64,000 nt of DNA from Sphingomonas sp. CFBP 8760 (GTDB taxonomy: Bacteria > Pseudomonadota > Alphaproteobacteria > Sphingomonadales > Sphingomonadaceae): positions 1 to 64,000 of the forward strand of contig NZ_JACYUG010000002.1 of the NCBI RefSeq assembly GCF_014841615.1, written 5' to 3'. Position numbers and translations under genes: made by a program. Of this stretch, positions 16,324 to 23,850 are shown one piece after another (position 1 is the first letter of the stretch; the number at the start of each line of letters is the position of its first letter). Under the pieces are notes generated by a model. That model was given only the letters and a program-made list of their open reading frames with translations. It made no database searches and had not been told where the DNA came from.

Positions 16324-16701
16324 TCAGCGCAGGCGCTCGATCTCGTCGGCGAGCGCGGTATTGCGGCTGGTATAGTGGGTTTCCATGTCGGCCAGCCGGC
16401 GATCGATATCGCGCAGCTTCGAGCGGACTTCGGCGGTGGAGCGTTTCGGATTGCTCCGCACCCCCTGCCAGAACTTCTGGTCGTCTGCGTTCTGATACAG
16501 GCCGATCGGCTTGGGATCGACGATCGCCGCCACGATAAAATAGGCGGCGATCACCCACCATTGCTGGGCGATCAGGGCCAGGCCGGCCATGCCCAGGCGG
16601 ACCCATAGCACCTCGACCCCGGTATAATCGGCGATCCCGGCGCAGACGCCCTTCCACTTGGCATCCTGCTTGTTGAGGTAAAAGCGAGTACGGGCGGCCA
16701 T
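16324..16701 (-). CDS. pspC: Phage-shock protein C with C-terminal coiled-coil extension
   Basis: A 125-residue inner-membrane protein with an N-terminal PspC domain (RFYLNKQDAKWKGVCAGIAD) and a hydrophobic segment at about residues 32-60. In enterobacteria PspC senses envelope damage and recruits PspA. Here a C-terminal extension of about 45 residues ends in DEIERLR, the ending shared by the extra small proteins downstream. The ATG at 16701 has GGAG 8 nt upstream. It starts 1 bp after the pspB stop codon. Confidence 0.92.
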   Translation of the reverse strand: MAARTRFYLNKQDAKWKGVCAGIADYTGVEVLWVRLGMAGLALIAQQWWVIAAYFIVAAIVDPKPIGLYQNADDQKFWQGVRSNPKRSTAEVRSKLRDIDRRLADMETHYTSRNTALADEIERLR

Positions 16702-16702
16702 C

Positions 16703-16975
16703 TCAGTTGCTCCGGTCAAGGTTGCGGTCGAGGCGATAGCTGGGCTGCGGGGCGTTCAGGCCCGGCTTCCAGTCGGGATTGTCGGCGGCGACGATGCGCT
16801 CGACGGTGTTGAGGCGATCCTCCAGACGACGGGCGAGATTGTACATCTCGTCCAGCATCCGCTCGTCCTCCTCGGTGATCTTCGGCGCGGCGCGCCATTT
16901 GGTGATGTAGTGCAGCACCACCCAGGGCAGCCCGATGAACAGGCAGATGATGGCGAGTACGGGTTCGATATCCAT
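16703..16975 (-). CDS. pspB: Phage-shock protein B
   Basis: A 90-residue single-pass protein with a transmembrane segment at residues 5-22, a KWRAAPKITEEDE turn and a C-terminal helix (LARRLEDRLNTVERIVAAD). In the classical system PspB works with PspC to release PspF from PspA. The tail after residue 65 is Pro/Asn-rich. Its helix carries the ancestral-looking form of the motif repeated in the five extra proteins. The stop of pspA and this start are 1 bp apart. Confidence 0.92.
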   Translation of the reverse strand: MDIEPVLAIICLFIGLPWVVLHYITKWRAAPKITEEDERMLDEMYNLARRLEDRLNTVERIVAADNPDWKPGLNAPQPSYRLDRNLDRSN

Positions 16976-16976
16976 C

Positions 16977-17651
16977 TCAGCCCTCCCGGTTCGCATTGCC
17001 CAGCCGCGCCTTCAGCGCCGCCAGTTCAGCATCCACCCGGTCGCTCTGCCGCAGTTCCGCGATCTCGTCCTCCAGGCTCTTGCCGACGCCCAGGCCCATC
17101 GCCTCGGCTCGGCCCTCCGCCTCGTCGGCGCGGCGTTCCAGTTCGCCGAAGCGGCTGAACGCCTCCTGCGTCTTGGGGCCGGCATAGGCATCGCGCAGGC
17201 GATAGCGGTTGTTGGCGCTTTCCAGCCGGGTCTGGATGTTCGACTGCTTCGACCGCGCCTCGCGCAGGCGACCCTGCAATTTGGCGATATCCTCCTCGGC
17301 GGCGCGCAGGCCATCGTCCAGCACCTGGATTTCCGCCTTCAGCTGGTCGGCCATGTCGGCCGCCTTCTGCCGCTCCACCAGCGCCGCCTTGGCCAGGTCT
17401 TCGCGATCCTTGCTCAGCGCCAGTTCGGCCTTCTCGGTCCAGTTGGCCTGCAACTGTTCCAGCTTGGCGATGTGGCGGCGCATCTCCTTCTGGTCGGCGA
17501 TGGTGCGCGCGGCGGAGGCGCGGACCTCGACCAGCGTTTCCTCCATCTCGAGGATGATCATGCGGATCATCTTGGCCGGGTCTTCGGCCTTGTCGAGCAG
17601 ATCGGCGAAGTTGGCGGCGACGATGTCGCGGGTACGGCTGAAGATTCCCAT
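16977..17651 (-). CDS. pspA: Phage-shock protein A (PspA/IM30 family)
   Basis: A 224-residue, entirely helical ESCRT-III-related protein that coats and stabilises damaged inner membrane and normally restrains PspF. The amphipathic N-terminus MGIFSRTRDIVAANFADLL is followed by long coiled-coil heptads (KLQGRLREARSKQSNIQTRL) and no hydrophobic span. The ATG at 17651 has AGGAG 6 nt upstream; the adjacent ATG at 17654 is too close. It is the second gene after the sigma-54 promoter. Confidence 0.96.
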   Translation of the reverse strand: MGIFSRTRDIVAANFADLLDKAEDPAKMIRMIILEMEETLVEVRASAARTIADQKEMRRHIAKLEQLQANWTEKAELALSKDREDLAKAALVERQKAADMADQLKAEIQVLDDGLRAAEEDIAKLQGRLREARSKQSNIQTRLESANNRYRLRDAYAGPKTQEAFSRFGELERRADEAEGRAEAMGLGVGKSLEDEIAELRQSDRVDAELAALKARLGNANREG

Positions 17652-17688
17652 CATGAACTCCTGAGGGGCGGAAACGGCATTCATCCGC

Positions 17689-17844
17689 TTATGCCACGAA
17701 GCGGGCGGCCATGGCGACTGCCCGTCCCTGATTAAACGATCCGCCATCCGCTTCTGCCGGGCCGACCGCGGTCAGCACGCAGGTGGCGCTCATCACCACG
17801 GTCAGGGCGAGCGTGGCGAACTTGCGGGTGAAATCGTTGAACAT
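17689..17844 (-). CDS. Small secreted protein, first gene of the psp operon
   Basis: A 51-residue precursor with a clear signal peptide: basic RK near residue 8, a hydrophobic core LALTVVMSATCVLTAVG, and an Ala-x-Ala cleavage region before DGGSFNQG. The mature product would be under 25 residues, Gly- and Ala-rich. The ATG at 17844 has AGGGA 7 nt upstream. It lies between the sigma-54 promoter and pspA, so it should be induced with the phage-shock genes. I know of no family; it could be a periplasmic effector peptide or a leader. Confidence 0.68.
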   Translation of the reverse strand: MFNDFTRKFATLALTVVMSATCVLTAVGPAEADGGSFNQGRAVAMAARFVA

Positions 17845-17897
17845 GGCGTGGTCCCTTTTGCTGGTCGACCGTGTCATCGGCCGGATACCTGATGCTT

Positions 17898-17913
17898 TGC
17901 AGAAGCCGTGCCA
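17898..17913 (-). promoter_or_regulatory. Sigma-54 (-24/-12) promoter of the psp operon
   Basis: On the minus strand the bases read TGGCACGGCTTCTGCA. Against the RpoN consensus TGGCACG-N4-TTGC this has the invariant GG and GC with the required spacing and one mismatch (CTGC for TTGC). The predicted start of transcription is about 40 bp before the small secreted gene. The sigma-54 activator gene pspF is immediately divergent. Confidence 0.85.
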
Positions 17914-18013
17914 GTTTATGAAATTACCTAATTACAACGACTTAACAGATTTTCGGCCGCCAGCCGATTTTGATATCTTGCGCAACATTGGGATTTCGCG
18001 CCAAGGATTGGCA

Positions 18014-19048
18014 ATGGAACGGGCAAGCCAGGTCATTGGTCAATCGGGGGCCTTTCTCGACGCGCTGGAACGGGCCAGCCGCGCCGCCGCGCTCGACCGG
18101 CCGGTGCTGGTGATCGGCGAGCGCGGGACCGGCAAGGAGCTGGTCGCCGAACGCCTGCACCGCCTGTCGCCGCGCTGGGACCAGCCGCTGGTCATCATGA
18201 ACTGCGCCGCGCTGCCCGAGACGCTGATTGAGGCTGAACTGTTCGGGCACGAGGCGGGCGCCTTCACCGGCGCCACCAAGGCGCGCGTCGGCCGGTTCGA
18301 GGAGGCGGACGGCGGCACCTTGTTCCTCGACGAACTCGGCACGCTGTCGATGGCGGCGCAGGAACGGCTGCTGCGCGCCGTCGAATATGGCGAAATCACG
18401 CGGATCGGGTCGTCGCGGCCGATGCGGGTCGACGTGCGGATCGTCGCGGCGACCAACGAACATCTGCCCGACAAGGTGGACCGTCACGAGTTTCGTGCCG
18501 ATCTGCTCGACCGACTGTCGTTCGAGGTGGTGACGCTGCCGCCGCTGCGCTCGCGATCGGGGGACATCCATGTCCTCGCGGATCATTTCGGGCGGCGGAT
18601 GGCGGCGGAACTGGGCTGGGAGCGCTGGCACGGCTTCGGCCCGGCGGCGGTCGAGCAGTTAATGCGGCATCGCTGGCCGGGCAACGTCCGCGAACTGCGC
18701 AACGTGGTGGAGCGTGCGGTGTACCGCTGGGAACAGGGTGGACCGGTCGACCTGATCGAGATCGATCCCTTCGCCTCCCCTTATCGTCCGCAAAGCGCCG
18801 CGATCCCACGCCCCGATCCCGCCACGGCGTCGCCGGATACCGGCCCGCAGGACGACGAGGTGACTGCATGCGAAGTCGGCCCGTCCGACTTCAAGTCGCG
18901 CGTCGCGCTGTTCGAACGCGATCTGCTGACCCGCAGCCTCGCGGAGAACCGGTTCAACCAGCGTCAGACCGCCGAGGCGCTGGGCCTGTCCTACGACCAG
19001 TTGCGCCATGCCCTGCGCCGCCACGATCTGATCGGAACGGTTGCGTAA
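18014..19048 (+). CDS. pspF: Sigma-54-dependent activator PspF
   Basis: A 344-residue enhancer-binding protein with an AAA+ domain and no N-terminal sensory domain, as in PspF. Seen are the Walker A GERGTGKE (residues 35-42), the sigma-54-contacting GAFTGA loop (82-87), Walker B TLFLDE (102-107) and a C-terminal Fis-type helix-turn-helix (RQTAEALGLSYDQLRHALRR). The ATG at 18014 has AAGGA 6 nt upstream. It is divergent from the psp operon whose promoter matches sigma-54, so it most likely activates it and is held by PspA. A long linker (residues about 250-300) is rich in Pro and Asp. Confidence 0.95.
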   Translation: MERASQVIGQSGAFLDALERASRAAALDRPVLVIGERGTGKELVAERLHRLSPRWDQPLVIMNCAALPETLIEAELFGHEAGAFTGATKARVGRFEEADGGTLFLDELGTLSMAAQERLLRAVEYGEITRIGSSRPMRVDVRIVAATNEHLPDKVDRHEFRADLLDRLSFEVVTLPPLRSRSGDIHVLADHFGRRMAAELGWERWHGFGPAAVEQLMRHRWPGNVRELRNVVERAVYRWEQGGPVDLIEIDPFASPYRPQSAAIPRPDPATASPDTGPQDDEVTACEVGPSDFKSRVALFERDLLTRSLAENRFNQRQTAEALGLSYDQLRHALRRHDLIGTVA

Positions 19049-19137
19049 CACCGGTGGGCGGACCAATTGCGGGTGGCGTGCGTTTCCCCGCACGATCCAT
19101 CCCGACCCGGTCACGGGTCCAATCAGGAGCTGCCCCG

Positions 19138-19749
19138 ATGGCGTTCGAACTTCCCCCCCTGCCCTATGCCTATGATGCGCTGGAACCGACGATCTCGAAG
19201 GAGACGATGACGTTCCATCACGACAAGCATCACGCCGCCTACACCAACAAGCTGAACGAGTTCGTCGCGGCCGACGCCAAGCTGGAAGGCAAGACGATCG
19301 AGGACATCCTCGGCATGATCTCGCAACTGCCGGCCGGCGTGCGCAACAACGGCGGCGGTTACTGGAACCACGACTTCTTCTGGAACACGATGAAGCAGGG
19401 TGGCGGTCAGCCGTCGGGCAAGCTGGCCGAGGCGATCGAGCGCGATTTCGGCGGACTCGACAAGCTGAAGGAAGAATTCAACACCAAGGGCGCGGGTCAG
19501 TTCGGGTCTGGCTGGGCATGGCTGATCGCCGACGGCAGCGGCAAGCTGAAGGTCACCTCGACCCCCAATCAGGACAACCCCCTGATGGACGACGCCAAGG
19601 AGCCGGGTACGCCGCTGCTGGGTAACGACGTGTGGGAACATGCCTATTACCTGACCTACATGAACGATCGGCCGGGCTATCTGAAGGCATGGTGGGACGT
19701 GGTCGACTGGGACAAGGTCGGCGAGCGGTACGACGCGGTCGCCGCGTAA
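19138..19749 (+). CDS. Superoxide dismutase, Fe/Mn family with Mn-type residues
   Basis: A 203-residue cytosolic superoxide dismutase. Metal ligands fit His27, His78, Asp164 and His168 (GNDVWEHAYYL). Gly74 in NGGGYWNH and Gln145 in TPNQDNP occupy the positions that separate Mn enzymes (Gly, Gln) from Fe enzymes (Gln, Ala), so manganese or cambialistic use is favoured. AGGAG sits 8 nt upstream of the ATG at 19138. The gene is monocistronic between pspF and a GC hairpin. Confidence 0.97.
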   Translation: MAFELPPLPYAYDALEPTISKETMTFHHDKHHAAYTNKLNEFVAADAKLEGKTIEDILGMISQLPAGVRNNGGGYWNHDFFWNTMKQGGGQPSGKLAEAIERDFGGLDKLKEEFNTKGAGQFGSGWAWLIADGSGKLKVTSTPNQDNPLMDDAKEPGTPLLGNDVWEHAYYLTYMNDRPGYLKAWWDVVDWDKVGERYDAVAA

Positions 19750-19764
19750 CCCGACGTCTTTTCG

Positions 19765-19789
19765 GTTCCCCGGCTCGATGCCGGGGAAC
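19765..19789. terminator. GC hairpin between converging genes
   Basis: GTTCCCCGG and CCGGGGAAC form a perfect 9-bp stem with a 7-nt loop, 15 bp past the dismutase stop and touching the stop of the converging gene. No T run follows on either strand, so it is a weak or Rho-assisted terminator at best. Confidence 0.45.
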
Positions 19790-21762
19790 TACCCCGGCAT
19801 CTTGAACACGATCCGCGTCAGCGTGCCGCCACACCCCAGTTCGCCATCGGGACGGTAAGTCTTGGCAAAACGCGATGCCTTGATGAAGTCGGTCGAAGCG
19901 CCTGAAAAAATGAACGGTGGATAGCTGAGCAGGGCACGCGGCGCGGCGGTCCTGCCATCGGCGGCGATATCGAACTGGACCTGTGCCCATCCCTCGAAAC
20001 CCCAGGCCATCGCCTCGCGCGGGAATGCCTCGAAGCCGGGTGAAGTCATCATCTTCGGCGGCGCATCCAGCAGGGCGCATTGCCGGGCATCAAGCCCTGT
20101 CGCCGTGAAGGCGGTACGGGCGGCGTCCACTTGTCCCGCTCGCTGTTCCAGCGACGCGATCCGGACCAGCGCCCCCACTTTCAGCGGATCGTCCTTCGAC
20201 AGCGCGGCGTCATCGACGATCAGGCGCAGTACCGGCATCGCGTTCCGATCCCCCGATCGTCGCGCCATCATCCGGTCGGCCAGCATCAGCCGCAAAATCG
20301 CCCGCGCCTGAGGGTCGCCGGCATAGGCCGGCGACTCGATCAGCGCAGTCAGCGTCTCATGACGTTTGTTGCGGCCATCGTCGTCATTGTTCCGTACAGC
20401 GGGATCGAACGCCAGTCGCACCACGGCCGGCGCGTCATGAGCGGCCGCGATCGTCATGCCACGATCATACAGCGCGAGCCGTTCTTCTGCCGGCAGCGTC
20501 CAGTTGCCCGCTAGACGAAACAGCGCGGCCAAGGTCGACAGCGATGCGGGCGAGGCCGCACTGGCGGTGGCCAACGCCGCTCGCTGTGGCGCCAGGGCGA
20601 CGGGGCCGTTCGTGGCGTCCGGCAGGTCGATATCCTTGCCGGCCAGCCACTTTTCCACCGCCGCATCGACGCTGCGCTCGATCGATGGACGCTGAAAGGC
20701 GGTGGAGCACCGCATCTCCACCCGCGCGCCATAGCGGAAGAAGGCGGGGATCGCCGCCACCCGCTCCGCCGGCCACCACCATTCCCGCACCGTCCGCGCG
20801 AATTCGAGCGCAACCTGTCCGCCGCCGGCCGCATAGATCGGCGCGGCGCGGCGCACGGTACCGTCGTCGGCGATGGTGAACTCCACCACCGCCACATCGA
20901 CCGGCTTCAGCCCCGCCTCGCCGCCGCAGTCCGGCGCGCGCATCTCGGCGGCGGGATCGAATTCGCCCTTGGGCAGGCGACCGGCCCCCGTCATCGCCAT
21001 GTACTGCCGCGCCTGATCGGCTTGCCCCGCCAGCAGCATCGCGATCGCGGCATCGGAACGCACCGCGACGTCCGACAGGCTGGTGCGCGTGGTCAACCCG
21101 CCCGACGCGGCGACCGCGCGTAACGCCGCCGCCTTGGCGCCCGCGAAATCACCGGTGTTGAGCAGCAGTTCGGCCTGACGCTGGGCAATCGTCGCCGTCA
21201 CCTTGCCGTCCAGCTTGGTGCCGGCGGTCATCGCGTCGATCCGGACCAGGGCGACCTTTGCCCGCGCAGGGTCGACGAAGGTCATCGCCTGCACCTGCCC
21301 CAGCAGCGCGCCCAGCTTTGCACCGGGGTCGCCCGCATCCTGTTCCGCCGCGATATAGAAATCCGCTGCGTCGGCATAATCCAGCGCATCGATCGCCAGC
21401 GCGCCGAGCCGAAGATTGGCCAGCAGCCGGTCGTCGGCCAGCGTCGCATCGGTTTTGGGCAAGCCCGCAAGCCCGACCCGAATCGCCTCGCCCGCGCCCG
21501 ATCTGTCCCCCGCCTTCAGCAGCGATGCACCGCGACGGACCTGCGCGATCGCCCGGCTGCGCGATCCCGGTTTGCTCCGCCGTTCCAGCGCGGCCCATGC
21601 CCGGGCGGCGGCCGCCGCATCGGGCGTGGCGTCCAGCGCCACGGCGGCATCGAACAACTGCTGCGCCGTCGGGTTGGCCCCCATGGTCGCGATCGGCGCC
21701 TGCTGCGCCCCCGCCGTACCGCCCAGCATGATCGCCGCCACTGCCCCTGCCGTCATCCGCAT
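19789..21762 (-). CDS. Secreted protein with two TonB C-terminal-like domains
   Basis: A 657-residue exported protein. A signal peptide (MRMTAGAVAAIMLGGTAGAQ) precedes a helical TPR-like region rich in Ala. Two TonB-C-like domains follow: one near residues 270-340 (VAVVEFTIADDGTVRRA) and one at the C-terminus (GWAQVQFDIAADGRT). Unlike true TonB it has a cleavable signal rather than a permanent anchor and lacks a Pro-rich spacer. It may scaffold envelope complexes rather than energise a receptor. The start at 21762 (or 21756) lies 64 bp after RNase P RNA on the same strand. Confidence 0.8.
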   Translation of the reverse strand: MRMTAGAVAAIMLGGTAGAQQAPIATMGANPTAQQLFDAAVALDATPDAAAAARAWAALERRSKPGSRSRAIAQVRRGASLLKAGDRSGAGEAIRVGLAGLPKTDATLADDRLLANLRLGALAIDALDYADAADFYIAAEQDAGDPGAKLGALLGQVQAMTFVDPARAKVALVRIDAMTAGTKLDGKVTATIAQRQAELLLNTGDFAGAKAAALRAVAASGGLTTRTSLSDVAVRSDAAIAMLLAGQADQARQYMAMTGAGRLPKGEFDPAAEMRAPDCGGEAGLKPVDVAVVEFTIADDGTVRRAAPIYAAGGGQVALEFARTVREWWWPAERVAAIPAFFRYGARVEMRCSTAFQRPSIERSVDAAVEKWLAGKDIDLPDATNGPVALAPQRAALATASAASPASLSTLAALFRLAGNWTLPAEERLALYDRGMTIAAAHDAPAVVRLAFDPAVRNNDDDGRNKRHETLTALIESPAYAGDPQARAILRLMLADRMMARRSGDRNAMPVLRLIVDDAALSKDDPLKVGALVRIASLEQRAGQVDAARTAFTATGLDARQCALLDAPPKMMTSPGFEAFPREAMAWGFEGWAQVQFDIAADGRTAAPRALLSYPPFIFSGASTDFIKASRFAKTYRPDGELGCGGTLTRIVFKMPG

Positions 21763-21825
21763 CGTGCGTCTCCCCCCGCGTCGGCAGGTTGTATGCACGG
21801 CGGCGCATCCCATGGAAAATGGAAA

Positions 21826-22203
21826 CGCCAGAGGATCTGTAAGCCGGGTTCTGTCCTCCCCAAGGGGATGGGCGACCATTCCTCTACGACGACGCTTGCG
21901 CGCCGCCTCCAGCAACCAACCCGGGCAGCGGGTGGAAACGCACCCCGGAACCGCGAAGGTTCCATGCCGCCCCTATTCGGTCTTGCTCCCGGTGGGGTTT
22001 ACCATGCCGCTTCCGTTACCGGTCGCGCGGTGCGCTCTTGCCGCACCCTTTCACCGTGGCGTCGCCGAAGCGGTCGCCGTCTGCTCTCTGTGGCACTGTC
22101 CCTGGGGTCGCCCCCGCCGGGCGTTACCCGGCACCGTCGTTTCGTGGAGCCCGGACTTTCCTCGCGCAGCCAAGGCTGCCCGCGGTCGCCCGATCCTCTG
22201 GCG
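21826..22203 (-). ncRNA. rnpB: RNase P RNA, catalytic subunit (type A)
   Basis: The minus strand carries the conserved 5' core GAGGAAAGTCCGGGCTCCAC (from about 22163) and the 3' core GAACCCGGCTTACAGATCC (about 21851-21833). The outer ends, CGCCAGAGGATC and its complement (22203-22192 with 21837-21826), pair to form helix P1. This sets a length near 378 nt, normal for alphaproteobacteria. It processes tRNA 5' ends together with RnpA, which is not in this window. Confidence 0.95.
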
Positions 22204-22242
22204 TCGCGCGTCCCTAGCCGCGATGGCGGCCCCCGCCAACCA

Positions 22243-22932
22243 TCAATCGTCGCCTTGCGGGCGCGGCAACAGCAGCGCGAGCAGGATCATCCGGCATTCG
22301 GCATCGATCTCGCCATCGATCAGTTCGGGACGGAAGCGTCGCTGGAACGCCATGATCGCCGCCATCCGGTCCGCCACGTCGTACCCGAACCGCTCCAGCG
22401 CCAAGCAGAATCCCGCCTGCGTCCATTGCGGGTCCATCAGGTTACGGGTCGGGCGTGGCAGCGCAAGCCGCAGGCGGGCCAGGCTGTGCCACGGAAACAG
22501 TTCGCCCGGATCGCGCTTGCGGGCGGGCGCGATGTCCGAATGGCCGACGACGTCGCCACGGGTGATGCCGTGGCGTTCCTTGATATCGGCGACCAGCGGG
22601 ATCAGCGCCTCGATCTGTTCGGCCGGAAACGGGCGATACCCCCAGTCGTGACCGGGATTGACGATCTCGATGCCGATGCTTGCCGAATTGACGTCGTCGA
22701 TCGCGCGCCAGTGCGAGCGGCCGGCGTGCCAGGCGCGCTTACCCTCGTCCACCATCCGCAGGATCGTGCCGTCTTCCGCGACGAGATAATGGCACGATAC
22801 CTTGGCGGCAGGATCGCGCAGCCGGGCGATGGCGCTGTCGGCATCCTGCATCCCCGTATAATGCAGTACCAGCATCGACACGGGCAGCGACCGTTCGTCC
22901 CAGTTGGGCGACGGGGTGTCGATGATCGTCAT
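22243..22932 (-). CDS. N-acetylmuramoyl-L-alanine amidase, AmpD type
   Basis: A 229-residue zinc amidase of the Amidase_2 family, cleaving the lactyl-peptide bond of peptidoglycan fragments. Zinc ligands are the His of MLVLHYTGM, the His of GHSDIAP and an Asp; the ASIGIEIVNPG segment is typical. No signal peptide is apparent, so it is probably cytosolic and acts in cell-wall recycling. A C-terminal peptidoglycan-binding-like helical region (AIMAFQRRFRPELIDGEI) follows. It ends 39 bp before the start of rnpB. Confidence 0.93.
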   Translation of the reverse strand: MTIIDTPSPNWDERSLPVSMLVLHYTGMQDADSAIARLRDPAAKVSCHYLVAEDGTILRMVDEGKRAWHAGRSHWRAIDDVNSASIGIEIVNPGHDWGYRPFPAEQIEALIPLVADIKERHGITRGDVVGHSDIAPARKRDPGELFPWHSLARLRLALPRPTRNLMDPQWTQAGFCLALERFGYDVADRMAAIMAFQRRFRPELIDGEIDAECRMILLALLLPRPQGDD

Positions 22933-22995
22933 GTCCGGCCGTTCTCCCGCTGAAGCCGGTTCTGGTTGGCCGAAGACGGCGTGCCCCGCAAGCGT

Positions 22996-23850
22996 TCAGG
23001 CAGCGTCGCGAACGGATGCCGGCCCCACCCGGTCGTAGAAACCACGGAATCGGCGACTGGGTTCGAACAGGCCGGTCTGCCCGATCACCGTCTCCCCTGC
23101 CCCCAGCACCAGCGTACCGCCCGGCGCCAGCGCCTCCGCCAGCATCGCGAACACCGCCAGCTTGGTGGGGGCGGACAGATAGATCAGGACATTGCGGCAC
23201 AACACCACGTCGAACTTTCCCGGTGGCGGGCGATCGGTGACCAGGTTCATCCGCCGGAACTGGATCAGCCGGGTCAGCTCGGGCTTGGCGACCCAGTCTC
23301 CCCCTTCACCGTCGAACCAGCGCATCATCCGCCGGATCGGCAATCCCCGCTGGATTTCGAACTGGGTATAACGTCCCGACCGCGCCCGGCCGAGGGCGCT
23401 GTCCGACACGTCGGTCGCCACGATTTCGGGGATGGCGATGCGGTGTTCGGCCTGACGTTCGGCATAGTGCATCGCCAGCGACAGCGGCTCCTGCCCGGTC
23501 GCGCAGCCCGCGCTCCAGATCCGCACGCGCCGCCCCTTTTCCTCGTGCAGCGCGATCGCTTCGACCAGCATCTCGAAGACGGGCTGGTCGCGGTAGAACG
23601 AGGTTTCGCAGTTGACCAGCGCGTCGACGATGCGATCGGCCACCGTCCGGTCCTGCCCGTTCAGCAACTGCAACACCAGTTGGTCGAGCGTCTCCAGCCC
23701 GCGTTCGCGCAGCAGCGGTTTCAGCGCGGTGTCCAGCCGCCACGACCGGTAGCTGGCCAGTTGCTGGCCGGTCCGCGCCTCCAGCAACGCGGACAGCACC
23801 GTCATCGCCACGGTCGATCCCGGCATCGCCGGGGGAAAGGGAGCGGTCAT
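22996..23850 (-). CDS. cheR: Chemotaxis protein methyltransferase CheR
   Basis: A 284-residue SAM-dependent enzyme that methylates receptor glutamates. It has an N-terminal helical domain, the ETSFYRDQPVFE motif, the SAM loop RIWSAGCATGQEPLSLAM, ATDVSDSALGRAR, and the CRNVLIYL segment. The start overlaps the cheB stop (ATGA). There is no pentapeptide-binding feature to judge. It completes the adaptation pair with cheB. Confidence 0.96.
   Translation of the reverse strand: MTAPFPPAMPGSTVAMTVLSALLEARTGQQLASYRSWRLDTALKPLLRERGLETLDQLVLQLLNGQDRTVADRIVDALVNCETSFYRDQPVFEMLVEAIALHEEKGRRVRIWSAGCATGQEPLSLAMHYAERQAEHRIAIPEIVATDVSDSALGRARSGRYTQFEIQRGLPIRRMMRWFDGEGGDWVAKPELTRLIQFRRMNLVTDRPPPGKFDVVLCRNVLIYLSAPTKLAVFAMLAEALAPGGTLVLGAGETVIGQTGLFEPSRRFRGFYDRVGPASVRDAA

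Noticed and set aside
19049..19137. Extracytoplasmic stress (EcfG-type) promoter before the dismutase gene
   Set aside because: A GGAAC is present near 19035 but no GTT element lies at the needed distance.
21793..22953. Plus-strand open frames across the RNase P RNA region
   Set aside because: The conserved RNase P cores and the pairing ends show that this DNA encodes an RNA on the minus strand.
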